Positions 19,714 through 29,442 of a DNA stretch of 41,248 bases are shown here, piece by piece. Below the pieces are notes generated by a model. That model searched no databases and was not told where the DNA came from. It saw only the letters and a program-made list of their open reading frames with translations. Both the position numbers and the translations under genes were made by a program. Source of the stretch: Nitrososphaerales archaeon (GTDB lineage: Archaea; Thermoproteota; Nitrososphaeria; Nitrososphaerales; Gagatemarchaeaceae). The first letter of the stretch is position 1. Every line of letters starts with the position of its first letter. The stretch spans positions 1 through 41,248 of the forward strand of contig JASHPA010000015.1 of NCBI GenBank assembly GCA_030038365.1. Direction: 5' to 3'.

Positions 19714-20652
19714 TTACTCGAAGGCCGGGAGAACTTCTTTCGCGAGTATTTCGAGCTGTTCGGCATAGTTACCTATGGGCCAGAGGTGGATGCGATGGGC
19801 CCCAGCCTCGGAGAATTTTCGCAGTCTCTCAATGCACTCCTTTGAGTCGCCAAAAGGAAGCGCTTTCTCGAGTTCCTCGGGCGGCCTTCCTAGTGTGGGA
19901 GCTAGTGTCTCTCTGATCATCCTGAGGGCTCTTTGCTTGTCGGAAGTTATGTAGCAAAACATGGTCATGACCGATATCTCGAATCCAGCTCGACCCCGCC
20001 CGCTTTCTTCCTTGTATGATAGCAGTATATCGGATTTCTCCTTGAGGTCATTCGGCGTGGCGTTGTACGCCGAGGCCATCCAGCCATCCCCAAACTTCGC
20101 GATTATCCTGAGGATTTGCTCGGACCCCCAACTTCCCACCATCAGAGGGGGGTGAGGCTTCTGGAGGGGTATAGGTGTCACTGGGATGTTCTCGATTTTA
20201 TAGAATCTTCCCCGATAGTCTATCGAATCCTTACCCCAGAATCTAGAGAGGATCTCGGTACTTTCTCGAAATCTCCCCCAGCGTTCCTCGAAAGGGACTC
20301 CTGCAGCTAGATAGTCGCCTTTGTGGGAACCGGGTCCGATTCCTGCGATTAACCTGCCCGACGAGAGTATGTCTATAGATGAAAGAGCCTTCATGCTTAC
20401 GATGGGATTTCTTACGACAACGTTGAGAATTGAGGTTGCAATCCTGATTCTGTCGGTAACAGCCGCGACGGCGGCCAGTGTCTCGAGAGAGTCCAGCCAG
20501 CTTGTCCTATACGAGATGTGATCGTTGACCGATAGCGAATCGAACCCCAGTTTTTCTGCTAGTCTTGCGGACGACAGAATCTGTTCTCTTCCGAACTCTT
20601 GGTCCCCAATTCCCATCACCGGTGAGTGAACTCCAAGCAATAGCTTCCTCAT
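19714..20652 (-). CDS. LLM-class flavin/F420-dependent oxidoreductase
   Basis: GFDSLSVNDHI, RIRIATSIL, RLIAGIGPGSHKGDYLAAGVPFEERWGRFRE. Confidence 0.9.
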   Translation of the reverse strand: MRKLLLGVHSPVMGIGDQEFGREQILSSARLAEKLGFDSLSVNDHISYRTSWLDSLETLAAVAAVTDRIRIATSILNVVVRNPIVSMKALSSIDILSSGRLIAGIGPGSHKGDYLAAGVPFEERWGRFRESTEILSRFWGKDSIDYRGRFYKIENIPVTPIPLQKPHPPLMVGSWGSEQILRIIAKFGDGWMASAYNATPNDLKEKSDILLSYKEESGRGRAGFEISVMTMFCYITSDKQRALRMIRETLAPTLGRPPEELEKALPFGDSKECIERLRKFSEAGAHRIHLWPIGNYAEQLEILAKEVLPAFE

Positions 20653-20984
20653 GTTCCAGGCAGCAGTCAGTGATTGGCTCCAAATAGGTTTGGCAAAACC
20701 CGCCAGAATTCACGAGCCACGCCTAGTCATGCAAAAACACTCCTGACCTCGGATAGAGGTAGAACTTGAGTTCTATAGATACTTCGATATCTAGTCAAAT
20801 GTCATCAGATAAGTGGAACTCTCCAAATCAACAAGACTGGCTGCAGCCGATTGCTCGGAGTCTCGTCCTTAATGGTTATCAGACCTGAGCCCGTGAAGCG
20901 TGAGAACGTTCAGACGCAAAAATCCAGCAGCCATTCCAGAAAATCCGAACACGCGGTTCACGATGCAGAACGCCTTCCGAATAG

Positions 20985-21030
20985 GATACCTAGTTAGTGA
21001 TAGGTATCGAAGCTTCGAACAGCGAAGCTT
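20985..21030. repeat. Two abutting perfect 8-bp inverted repeats downstream of the cyclase gene
   Basis: GATACCTA-N8-TAGGTATC (20985-21008) and AAGCTTCG-N5-CGAAGCTT (21010-21030). Confidence 0.7.
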
Positions 21031-21045
21031 GTCGCCCTATCCGGA

Positions 21046-22974
21046 CTAGTATGTGATATTCGCTCTCTTGAATATCTCTGGGAAACGAGAGTCGCTCCTT
21101 GCCTTTTCAAGCATGGGGTTGTATCTTAGAGCGGAGACCGCGAGTGTGTGGTCGTCAGCCGCCCTGAACATGTACTCGAAGAACTTGTCCATGTTTCCCA
21201 ATGCAAGGTAGATGTACCCCGCAGACGAGGATCGTGCCCATCCAGGGCTATGAGTGCTGTCCAACCTTCCTATCATTTCGTAGGCGGTCCTTGTGTCTCC
21301 CGTTAAAGCGGCGAAGAGGCCCCGATTGAGGTAAGTGAACTCCAGCGTCGGGCCAATCCGCTCGAGTTCCTTCAGAGCCTTCTCTGCTTCTTCATATTCT
21401 CTTCTGCTCGCATAATAGTCGAACATCACCCGATAGGTACCGTAACGGTTGAGGTGCATGGTTCTCTTCCAGTGGTTGAGGGCATCCTCATACCTACCGG
21501 CGTACAGGTAGGATATGCCTAGCAAACGGACGGTTGAAGGCGATAGAGGGTCAAGCTGATAGGCTCTCTCGGTCGCCTCCACCATTCCTTTGATGTCGCC
21601 AGCCACCCCGGCCTCCTGCGCCTCTGCAGATGCGGCCTCGGCCAGGTTGGGATTGAGTTCCAGAGCCCTCTTGAGCTCTGTTCGCCTCGCCTCTAGGCTT
21701 TCGTCGGCCATGAACATGATCTCCGCGAGCCTGCAGTGCGCTTCTGCCAGCTGCGGGTCGATCTCGAGTGCCCTCATCACCGCAGTCTTGGCTTTGTCGA
21801 TGGCTTCCTGCCACTGCATGTATCCATTGTTCCCGAGTCTATTGTAGCACCATGCTAGGCCGGCGTATGCCCTGGCAAACTCCCGATCCCTCATCACAGC
21901 CTGCTCGAAAAGAGCGAGGGCATGCCTTAGAGGCCCCTCCTCACTTTCGTTGACGAGTTGGCTCGCCTGCAGGAACTGAGTGTATGCGACGGTATCCTGA
22001 GTCTCTTTTTCTGTCTGCGCCGGGGCCCGAGGATGCAGGACTATCCCGGGTATCGATCCGGCGACCTTCTCTGCGATATCGCTCTGGACGGAGAAGATGT
22101 CGTCGAGGTCGCTGTCGTAGTTGCTAGAGAAGAGGTGCCCTTCGGTGTTGGCGTCTATTACTTGAACTGTGACCCTAATCTTGTTACCTGCCTTCCTGAC
22201 GCTCCCTTCCACAACCGTCCCAACGCTCAATTGCTTGGCAATCTCTGACACCATTTTGTCCTTCTTCTTGAAACTCATCACCGATGTCCGGGCGATGACC
22301 TCAAGTCCTCGTATGTGGGAAATCTTCCCAATCAGCTCCTCCGTGAGCCCGTCGGCGAAGAATTCATCGTTTGGATCGGGACTCATACTCACGAATGGTA
22401 GGACAGCAAGTCGCTCCCTCGGAGCTGTCGCCCTATGAGGCGCGGCTTCGTTCCAGGGCATCTCCATCTTGTACAGCTCCACCGGGGAAGACACATTCTT
22501 GAGCATACGTGAGCCGATGCTGGACAACTGGATGTCAAGCTTGTTGTAGACGTGGTCGTATACCTGCTTCGTGATGCAAACGCCTCCGTCCTCCGCCAGC
22601 GATTCTATCCTCGAGGCAACGTTCACTGCGTCCCCTGAAATGTCATTCTGGGACTCTTCGACTTCGCCTAGGTGAACTCCAATACGGAGATGAATCCTCT
22701 TTTCGGCGTCGAGCGAGACGTTAAACTCTCTTATCGCCCGCTGAATGTCATAGCTGCATCTGACGGCGTCAACGGCGTTAGGAAATTCTACCAAGAATGC
22801 ATCCCCAATTGTCTTCACCTCCCTACCGTTATGTCTCGATAGGACGGCCCTGACGACCTTCCTCTGCTCTTCGACAAGAGCCAATGAGAGGGATTCATTT
22901 CTCTGCCCCAAGGCAGTATAGCCGACCATATCGGTAAACATGATTGCTGCTAGCCTTCGCTGCTCTTGGGACAA
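21046..22974 (-). CDS. Class III adenylate/guanylate cyclase domain + TolB-like domain + TPR repeats
   Basis: FTDMVGYTALGQRN, VKTIGDAFLVEF, ISGDAVNVASRIESLA; FFADGLTEELIGKISHI; C-terminal TPRs. Confidence 0.92.
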   Translation of the reverse strand: MSQEQRRLAAIMFTDMVGYTALGQRNESLSLALVEEQRKVVRAVLSRHNGREVKTIGDAFLVEFPNAVDAVRCSYDIQRAIREFNVSLDAEKRIHLRIGVHLGEVEESQNDISGDAVNVASRIESLAEDGGVCITKQVYDHVYNKLDIQLSSIGSRMLKNVSSPVELYKMEMPWNEAAPHRATAPRERLAVLPFVSMSPDPNDEFFADGLTEELIGKISHIRGLEVIARTSVMSFKKKDKMVSEIAKQLSVGTVVEGSVRKAGNKIRVTVQVIDANTEGHLFSSNYDSDLDDIFSVQSDIAEKVAGSIPGIVLHPRAPAQTEKETQDTVAYTQFLQASQLVNESEEGPLRHALALFEQAVMRDREFARAYAGLAWCYNRLGNNGYMQWQEAIDKAKTAVMRALEIDPQLAEAHCRLAEIMFMADESLEARRTELKRALELNPNLAEAASAEAQEAGVAGDIKGMVEATERAYQLDPLSPSTVRLLGISYLYAGRYEDALNHWKRTMHLNRYGTYRVMFDYYASRREYEEAEKALKELERIGPTLEFTYLNRGLFAALTGDTRTAYEMIGRLDSTHSPGWARSSSAGYIYLALGNMDKFFEYMFRAADDHTLAVSALRYNPMLEKARSDSRFPEIFKRANITY

Positions 22975-23316
22975 GTTCTGCTGCGCAGATTCCGTGTTAA
23001 TTGGCGATAAATCCGTTATGGGGCGTTTGACAGTAGAGGAGTCGAATAAGAGCCGGGCAAGGATCTCTAGGTGAACGGACCAAAGGTTGCCAAGGAGACA
23101 TTCCGGATCAAGTTCAAGCTAGACAAGGTTCGCTCGGCTTGTTTCTTCGTGGGTCAGTAGGAACTCTGTTGTGTCGTCGGGGGATCAGCAGACGATATCT
23201 TGGTGCACGTAGGCCATCATTACGCTATGAGACATACGGTAGACCTCCGCGATGATGGAGATCTAGGCCTCTCAGCAGACAAACAGATATCTCCGTCTCG
23301 CTAGCCTCATAACCGC

Positions 23317-23793
23317 TTGATTCGCTGGCCGGAGAAGTACAGTCCTGAAAGGACGGCTGTCCACGCGCACAATGAGCTGGACATGCCTGTCACGCCCGAG
23401 CCCATCTGGGCCTGGCTAATCAGAGCCGACCTGTGGTCGACATGGTACAGCAACGCAAGGAATGTCGTTATTGCTGGAGGCAGGCACGAGCTTGGACCCG
23501 GAGTCACTTTCAGGTGGACGACCTTCGGAGCGTCTCTGAAGTCGAGGGTTGAGGAATTCGTGCCCTTCGAACGTCTTGCATGGACCGCCAAAGGTATGGG
23601 GATTGATGTCTACCACGCATGGCTGATTGAAAAGACTCCTTCGGGATGTCATGTGCTGACGGAGGAGAACCAGAACGGCATGCTGGCCCGGATGAGCGCA
23701 ACTTTGCGCCCCGGGAACATGGAAAGATATCACCAGGTGTGGCTGCAGAATCTGCTGGTGAAGGCGAAGCAAGGATATCCTCCACCTGCGTAG
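23317..23793 (+). CDS. SRPBCC-family protein
   Basis: PEPIWAWLIRADLWSTWYSNARNV...GVTFRWTTFGASLKSRVEEFVPFERLAW. Confidence 0.75.
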   Translation: MIRWPEKYSPERTAVHAHNELDMPVTPEPIWAWLIRADLWSTWYSNARNVVIAGGRHELGPGVTFRWTTFGASLKSRVEEFVPFERLAWTAKGMGIDVYHAWLIEKTPSGCHVLTEENQNGMLARMSATLRPGNMERYHQVWLQNLLVKAKQGYPPPA

Positions 23794-23858
23794 ATTGTTC
23801 GAGCAAGGTACCCGGTTATTTTCACCGGCTACCTAACATCAATTATGATGTCGATAAG

Positions 23859-23871
23859 CTATTATTAATAG
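23859..23871. promoter_or_regulatory. Candidate operator CTATTA-T-TAATAG upstream of znuABC-type operon
   Basis: Perfect 6-bp inverted repeat in an AT-rich promoter region with a TATA-like atatatttaata downstream. Confidence 0.4.
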
Positions 23872-23950
23872 TCAAGTGGCAATCACTCTTAGCTAATTTA
23901 ATAGTAATCCGAATATATTTAATAACCACAGCAGGAAAGGTCCTCCGGTC

Positions 23951-25123
23951 ATGCAAACATCCGGTCCGAAAAGGAGCAGATACGTGATTCCGGCTATAGT
24001 GGTGGTAGTGATTCTGGTTGTGGCTGCGGCGGCGGGGCTGTACCTTGCCATTCAGCATTCCCAGAGTTCTACGATGAGTATTGCGAGTACCACTTCTAGC
24101 TCGACGACGGGCACCTCCTCGGGGCCGATGATTAACATCGTCGCAGCCGAGAACTTCTGGGGCAGCTTGGTATCGCAGCTCGCAGGAACCCACGGCAACG
24201 TCACCAGCATAGTGTCGGACCCGAACACTGATCCTCACCAGTATGAGGCCAACGCAGCCGATGCGAAGGCAATCGCTAACGCACAGCTCGTAATCATCAA
24301 CGGGATGCAGTATGATACCTGGGCCTCACTGCTCATCAACGCCAGCGATACACCCGGCCAGATTGTGCTGGACGCTCAACAGGTAGTGGGCCTTCCAGAT
24401 ACCCCAGCAACCTATGCCAACATAAACCCGCACCTTTGGTACAGTCCCTGGTACGTGAACGACACCGTGCATGCGATGTACAATGCTCTCGTAAAGATCG
24501 ACCCGACGGACGAAGCGTACTTCAACGCTAACTATGTCAGCCTGAATTCGTCGCTGTACCAGACCTACATGAAGGTAGAAGATTCGATGAGGGTGCAGTA
24601 TGGTGGCTCATCTTCGACAGTCGTCCAGGACGTACTGCGACAGTATTCGGGCAATGTCACCATAGAAGCGACCGAGAGCATCGTCCAGTTCTTCGCCAAC
24701 GCGACGGGCCTGAACATAGCCACTCCTGTGAGTTTCATGTTCGCCGTCGCAGAGGGGAATGACCCTTCGCCCTCTGCCATCGCTACAATGGAACAGCAGC
24801 TCTCAGCCGGGAATCAGACGATCAGGTGCCTGGAGTACAACATCCAAACAGTGATGCCCATCACGCAGACGATAAAGCAGGTCGCTACCCAGTATCAGAT
24901 CCCGATCGCCGACGTCTCGGAGACCGTCCAACCACCGGGTCTCACATTCCAGGCCTGGCAAGGAGGCGAAGTGGCCCAGCTCCAAAACTGTCTTAACTCA
25001 ATCGCGCTAGGCAACCTGCCTGCGCATGTCGGAACAGCCTCGCCAGTCACCCAGACGACCAAGTCCGTCGGCTTCCAGTATCAGATCCCGATTGCCGAGC
25101 GATGGGCAACTCGCTCGCAATAG
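23951..25123 (+). CDS. Metal (Zn/Mn-type) ABC transporter substrate-binding protein
   Basis: N-terminal TM/lipoprotein-like segment, DPNTDPHQYEANAADAKAIANAQLVIINGMQYDTW, NPHLWYSPWYV. Confidence 0.9.
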   Translation: MQTSGPKRSRYVIPAIVVVVILVVAAAAGLYLAIQHSQSSTMSIASTTSSSTTGTSSGPMINIVAAENFWGSLVSQLAGTHGNVTSIVSDPNTDPHQYEANAADAKAIANAQLVIINGMQYDTWASLLINASDTPGQIVLDAQQVVGLPDTPATYANINPHLWYSPWYVNDTVHAMYNALVKIDPTDEAYFNANYVSLNSSLYQTYMKVEDSMRVQYGGSSSTVVQDVLRQYSGNVTIEATESIVQFFANATGLNIATPVSFMFAVAEGNDPSPSAIATMEQQLSAGNQTIRCLEYNIQTVMPITQTIKQVATQYQIPIADVSETVQPPGLTFQAWQGGEVAQLQNCLNSIALGNLPAHVGTASPVTQTTKSVGFQYQIPIAERWATRSQ

Positions 25124-25141
25124 CGCTAGGAAATCGGAACG

Positions 25142-25972
25142 ATGACCATCACGGAGACCACGTCCGAGCGCGTCGGAGCATCTTCGGACCTCATAGTCGG
25201 AGAGAATGTCACCGCCGGCTACCGCGAAAAGGTCGTCTGGAGGAACGCGAGCTTCTCGTTCGGCAAGGGGGAGTTCGTCGCCGTCATTGGACCTAACGGA
25301 GCCGGCAAGACGACCCTCTTCCGGATGCTTCTCGGTCTGCAGCCAGCGCTGAGCGGCAGCCTCAAGATACTCGGCTCCAACCCAAGGAAGGGCAACGACC
25401 GGATCGGCTATGTTCCTCAGCGGCACATAATCGACTCGGATATGACTGTCGAGTCGCAGGAGCTTGTCAGACTCGGTGTCTCAGGGAAGCGCTGGGGGTT
25501 CAACCCGTTCTCCCGCTGGGACACCAAGGCGGCCAAGGAGGCATTGGAGGCAGTAGGGAGTGAGGACATCGCCAATAGGCCGCTCGGCGTCCTTTCGGGC
25601 GGAGAGCTCCAGAGAATCTTCCTGGCGGAGGCATTGGTGAGCAATCCGGACATTCTACTGCTCGATGAGCCGCTCTCGAACCTTGACATCAGACGCGAGA
25701 CTGAGCTCCTGCATCTGGTCAATGATGTCGTCCGTAATCGGGGGGTGACCGCGCTTTTGATTGCCCACAACATCAACCCGCTCCTGCCTCACCTCGACAA
25801 GGTCATGTACGTTGCGAATGGAAAAGTCGCTACGGGCACTCCGAGCCAGGTCCTGACTTCGAAAAGTCTCAGTGACCTGTACGGGATTGAGATAGAGGTG
25901 CTTCGCGATCCGCACGGAAATGTGGCCATCATAGGCGTGGAAGAACACCACGGCGACAGGGCGGGTGTCTGA
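25142..25972 (+). CDS. Metal ABC transporter ATPase
   Basis: GPNGAGKTTLFRMLLGL, LSGGELQRIFLAEAL, ILLLDEPLSNLD. Confidence 0.95.
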   Translation: MTITETTSERVGASSDLIVGENVTAGYREKVVWRNASFSFGKGEFVAVIGPNGAGKTTLFRMLLGLQPALSGSLKILGSNPRKGNDRIGYVPQRHIIDSDMTVESQELVRLGVSGKRWGFNPFSRWDTKAAKEALEAVGSEDIANRPLGVLSGGELQRIFLAEALVSNPDILLLDEPLSNLDIRRETELLHLVNDVVRNRGVTALLIAHNINPLLPHLDKVMYVANGKVATGTPSQVLTSKSLSDLYGIEIEVLRDPHGNVAIIGVEEHHGDRAGV

Positions 25973-26924
25973 CACGGTATCCTTCACAGCTCACCTGAAC
26001 CTGATTTCCGACTTCCAGGAGATGTGGAAGTATGCGTTCATGCAACATGCCTTCGAAGGGGGCACAATAATTGCGATCCTGGCCGGTGTCACGGGTTATT
26101 TTGTTGTCCTCCGGCGTTCGGCATTCACCGCACACGCCTTTTCCGAGATTGGATTCGCAGGGGCTGCAGCGGTCATCCTCGTGAACATAGCGCCGATATT
26201 CGGCCTCCTCGCGGGCTCCATCCTTGGCGGGATTGCTATTGCAATCCTCGGTCGCCGTGCTTCGAACCGTGACACGCAGATAGGCATCGTCCTAGCCTTC
26301 TCGTTCGGGCTCGGACTCTTCTTCCTCAGCCTCTACAGTGGGTACGAGACCGAGGCTTATTCCATTCTGTTTGGTGAGATCGTCGGCATAAGCACCGGCA
26401 TGGTCTACCTGACGGCATACGCCTGCGTCGGGGTTCTTATTGTCGTCGCATTCCTCTACAGGCCCCTTCTCTTTGCATCGCTCGACGAGGACGTAGCCGA
26501 GGCGAAGGGATTGCCCATGTTCTTCCTCGGGGTAGCCTTCATGCTGATCGTGGCGGTCTCGGTGTCCTTCGCGGTGCAGGTGACGGGGGTCCTGCTGATT
26601 TTCTCATTGATGGTGACACCCGCCGCGACCGCGTCGTACCTGGCCAGGAAGCCGCAGCGGGCAATCATCATATCTGTCGCAATCGCGCTCGCCACGACAT
26701 GGTCGGGTCTCTTCATCGCGTTCTACACCATATACCCGGTCAGCTTCTTCATAACCGCGGAGGCCTTTGGGCTGTACATACTGGTCAGAGCAATCAGCGG
26801 CGCGCTGAAGTGGCGGGTGCGAAGGGAAAGCATGGAGACGGCTCCAAGAGCGACATCTGCAATTCTCCCCGGCTCGATCATGCGACTCCCGGATTCCAAG
26901 AAGCGACCGGATACCGCGCAGTAG
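25965..26924 (+). CDS. Metal ABC transporter permease
   Basis: FMQHAFEGGTIIAILAGVTGYFVVLRRSAFTAHAFSEIGFAGAA; multi-TM; GTG start overlapping ATPase stop. Confidence 0.93.
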   Translation: MSDTVSFTAHLNLISDFQEMWKYAFMQHAFEGGTIIAILAGVTGYFVVLRRSAFTAHAFSEIGFAGAAAVILVNIAPIFGLLAGSILGGIAIAILGRRASNRDTQIGIVLAFSFGLGLFFLSLYSGYETEAYSILFGEIVGISTGMVYLTAYACVGVLIVVAFLYRPLLFASLDEDVAEAKGLPMFFLGVAFMLIVAVSVSFAVQVTGVLLIFSLMVTPAATASYLARKPQRAIIISVAIALATTWSGLFIAFYTIYPVSFFITAEAFGLYILVRAISGALKWRVRRESMETAPRATSAILPGSIMRLPDSKKRPDTAQ

Positions 26925-26930
26925 ACATCC

Positions 26931-27431
26931 TCAGGCGTGTCCGATTGACGAAGACCCGCTGAGGGCCGAACTGCGCGTCGCGATCCTGGCGCCGGTCTTT
27001 TCGCTTTGGACCAGGCCGGGAGCGAATGCCACCAGAGAGCTGACCAGCGTGTCGATGGTCAGCATGATCTCCCGATTCAGCAGAGAGCGGATAGTAATCT
27101 TGAGCTCCACCTGGCGCCCCGTTCCCTTGATCAGCAGACGCCCCCCGAAGAGCTCGGTCGGCTCGTCGAAGATTATCTTGACGACGTTCTCCTTCTGCAT
27201 CTCGAAGTCCTTGGTAGAGATTATCTTGTCGGCGACCCCGAGAGCCCTTGAGCGGTTTTCTTCGCTAGGCTCGGAGCCGGGTGAAATGTAGACCCAGAAA
27301 TCGTCGGGGTATTCGGGCCGGTAGGCGCCTACGATGCGGCTGTCGGTGATCAAAAGCGAGTATCCTTCACTGTCGTTTCTCCTTATGTCCCATGAGGATA
27401 CGATGCCTATCAGCCGCTCGCGGCGCAGCGT
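26931..27431 (-). CDS. Conserved-looking hypothetical protein; true N-terminus likely at ACG 27431
   Basis: Coherent N-terminal LRRERLIGIVSSWDIRRNDSEGYSLLITDSRIVGAYR lies upstream of the first TTG (27353). Confidence 0.6.
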   Translation of the reverse strand, partial: TLRRERLIGIVSSWDIRRNDSEGYSLLITDSRIVGAYRPEYPDDFWVYISPGSEPSEENRSRALGVADKIISTKDFEMQKENVVKIIFDEPTELFGGRLLIKGTGRQVELKITIRSLLNREIMLTIDTLVSSLVAFAPGLVQSEKTGARIATRSSALSGSSSIGHA

Positions 27432-27459
27432 GTTCTTCTCCCTCCACGCGCTGAAGCGG

Positions 27460-27783
27460 CTACCTGTTTATCTCTGCCTGAATCAGTTCTTCAAGCTTCT
27501 GGAAGTAGAGGCGCGTGGCCATAGGCATGGCCTCGAGGTTCTTGTCAATCGCTTCAAAGACATAGCCGACAGCCCTTTTCGAGGCCTTCAGCTCGAACTT
27601 CATGGGAAGTATCTCGTTCTGGATGACCTGGATGCTGTCCCTGAGGTGTTCTGGGGCCCGCGCCCTTGCATCGGTCTCTACCTTTCGGTACCATCCGGAC
27701 AGCACTGCGGGGTCGAGGCCGAGCTTTAGATTCTCGATCTCCTTGACAAGCCTCTCAATCATCCTCGTCTCTTCGTCGGGCAT
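27460..27783 (-). CDS. Hypothetical protein
   Basis: 107-aa ORF immediately following the 27784-28197 gene. Confidence 0.6.
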   Translation of the reverse strand: MPDEETRMIERLVKEIENLKLGLDPAVLSGWYRKVETDARARAPEHLRDSIQVIQNEILPMKFELKASKRAVGYVFEAIDKNLEAMPMATRLYFQKLEELIQAEINR

Positions 27784-28197
27784 TTAGCTGCACCTCGTCT
27801 GGAACAGCTCACTCTTTTCGTACTCGGCTTCCCACGAGTGTGTGCTGTTCCTGGCCCTCCTCAGGGCCAAGAGAGTATAGCCCTCGGGCTGTTCGGAGAG
27901 GGCCAGCCCAAAAATCTCCTGAAGGCTGTTCCTGTCCTCGTCGAAGTTCTTCACTATGTGCTGCCTGTACTTCTCGATCTCCTTCATGTGATCTTTCAGG
28001 CACAGGTTCTTGCCCTGGAACCGCGACGAAGTCAGCCGCTTCACCTGCTCGCCGCATACCTCGCATACGACCTTCTCCATCCCGCAGTTCATGCAGACTC
28101 TGCCCACCCCGATGACCTGAGGGAATGTACCGGGAGTGGACTCCTCCTTCCCACAGACGGCGCACTTCGCCGGCTTCTTGGAACTCAGGTGCTGCAT
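27784..28197 (-). CDS. Multi-Cys zinc-finger-like protein
   Basis: CAVCGKEE, CMNCGMEKVVCEVCG, LCLKDH. Confidence 0.7.
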   Translation of the reverse strand: MQHLSSKKPAKCAVCGKEESTPGTFPQVIGVGRVCMNCGMEKVVCEVCGEQVKRLTSSRFQGKNLCLKDHMKEIEKYRQHIVKNFDEDRNSLQEIFGLALSEQPEGYTLLALRRARNSTHSWEAEYEKSELFQTRCS

Positions 28198-28260
28198 TGT
28201 AAAAGCGGCTGCGTTCTTCGCTTAAGATGGTTTCGCTTCGGAAGCGACGAAAAATTCCCT

Positions 28261-29037
28261 CTACATGTACTGCAGCAGCTCGTCTACGTTGGATATCACG
28301 GCCTTCGCCTTTGTATTCGTACTCCCATCGAAGACTCCTGTGAGCACAAGAATTGAGTCTATACCCGCGTTCATGGCCCCTTCGACATCGGTGTCCTCTT
28401 GGTCACCCACCATCACGGTCTCCCTCTTGCTGCAGCCGGCCTTCTCCATAGCCGTCAGGAACATGAGAGGCTGGGGCTTTCCGACGGTGAAGGCCTTCTT
28501 CTCTGCCCCATACTCTATCGCCTTCAGGATGGGACCGACGGCTATCGCTGGGCCCCTCTTGTACATGTAGAGGCGCGCGGAATGATTGGCGACTATGTGT
28601 GCTCCGCCGCGTGCAAGCTGCACCGCCTTGTCGAGCTTCGCATAGGTCAGCTTCCTGTCGAGTCCGATCGCGACTACGTCCGCCTTGTCCCCGAAGACCC
28701 TCCTCAGACCCGCCCTCTCTAGCTCCTTGCTGAATCCCTCCTCGCCAACCAGGAAATACGTTGCTTTCCCGTACTTCTTCGCTACGTACTCTGCGGTCAC
28801 CCGCGCGCTGGTGAGGATTTCGCCCTCACCGACATCCAGCCCCTGAGACCTTAGACGCTCCAGGACTGTCTCCACGGTGTCGGTCGAGTTGTTGGTGACG
28901 ATGATGAGCTTCTTCCCCTTCGACCGTATCCTTTCGATGACGGTGGCACCCCCGAGCCTCACCGGAGATTCCTTTCCCTTGAGGAGCACTCCATCGAGGT
29001 CGAAGAGGAAGAGCCTCTTCCGAGAGAGGTCGATCAT
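28261..29037 (-). CDS. HAD-superfamily hydrolase (NagD-like)
   Basis: LFLFDLDGVLLKG, IIVTNNSTDT, GKPQPLMFLTAME, VMVGDQEDTDVEGAMNAG. Confidence 0.92.
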   Translation of the reverse strand: MIDLSRKRLFLFDLDGVLLKGKESPVRLGGATVIERIRSKGKKLIIVTNNSTDTVETVLERLRSQGLDVGEGEILTSARVTAEYVAKKYGKATYFLVGEEGFSKELERAGLRRVFGDKADVVAIGLDRKLTYAKLDKAVQLARGGAHIVANHSARLYMYKRGPAIAVGPILKAIEYGAEKKAFTVGKPQPLMFLTAMEKAGCSKRETVMVGDQEDTDVEGAMNAGIDSILVLTGVFDGSTNTKAKAVISNVDELLQYM

Positions 29038-29130
29038 CTGACGCGACCCGTCCCATCCCGGATAATATCCTTATGGCGAAACGAAGCAAAATCTAAATAT
29101 GCATCCAAGGAGCCGCAGTTGAACAAATTC

Positions 29131-29442
29131 ATGCCCCAGTACGCGCGCATCAAGCTCACGAGCAGCAACCTGGAACAGCTCGACAGACTTGCAAAAGAGA
29201 TCAAGGACATCACCGAGAAGACGGGTGTGAAGATGAAGGGTCCTCAGCCACTGCCAACCAAGAGGCTCAAGATAACCACGCGAAAGGCACCCACTGGGGA
29301 AGGCACACACACCTTTGACCACTGGCAGCTCAGGATTCATCGTCGCATCATGGACATCGAGCCCGACGATAGGACCATGAAGCAGATAACGAAGCTTCGC
29401 ATCCCCGAAGATGTGAAGATCGAACTGACTCTGACTAGCTGA
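29131..29442 (+). CDS. rps10: 30S ribosomal protein S10 (uS10)
   Basis: ARIKLTSSNLEQLD...GVKMKGPQPLPTKRLKITTRKAPTGEGTHTFDHWQLRIHRR. Confidence 0.95.
   Translation: MPQYARIKLTSSNLEQLDRLAKEIKDITEKTGVKMKGPQPLPTKRLKITTRKAPTGEGTHTFDHWQLRIHRRIMDIEPDDRTMKQITKLRIPEDVKIELTLTS

Noticed and set aside
23317-23793. Fourth possible ACG start in the SRPBCC gene (ACG within GAAAGGACGGCT)
   Set aside because: A TTG start is available in frame and the nearest GGAG is about 18 nt from this ACG, so it does not match the spacing seen in the three supported cases.
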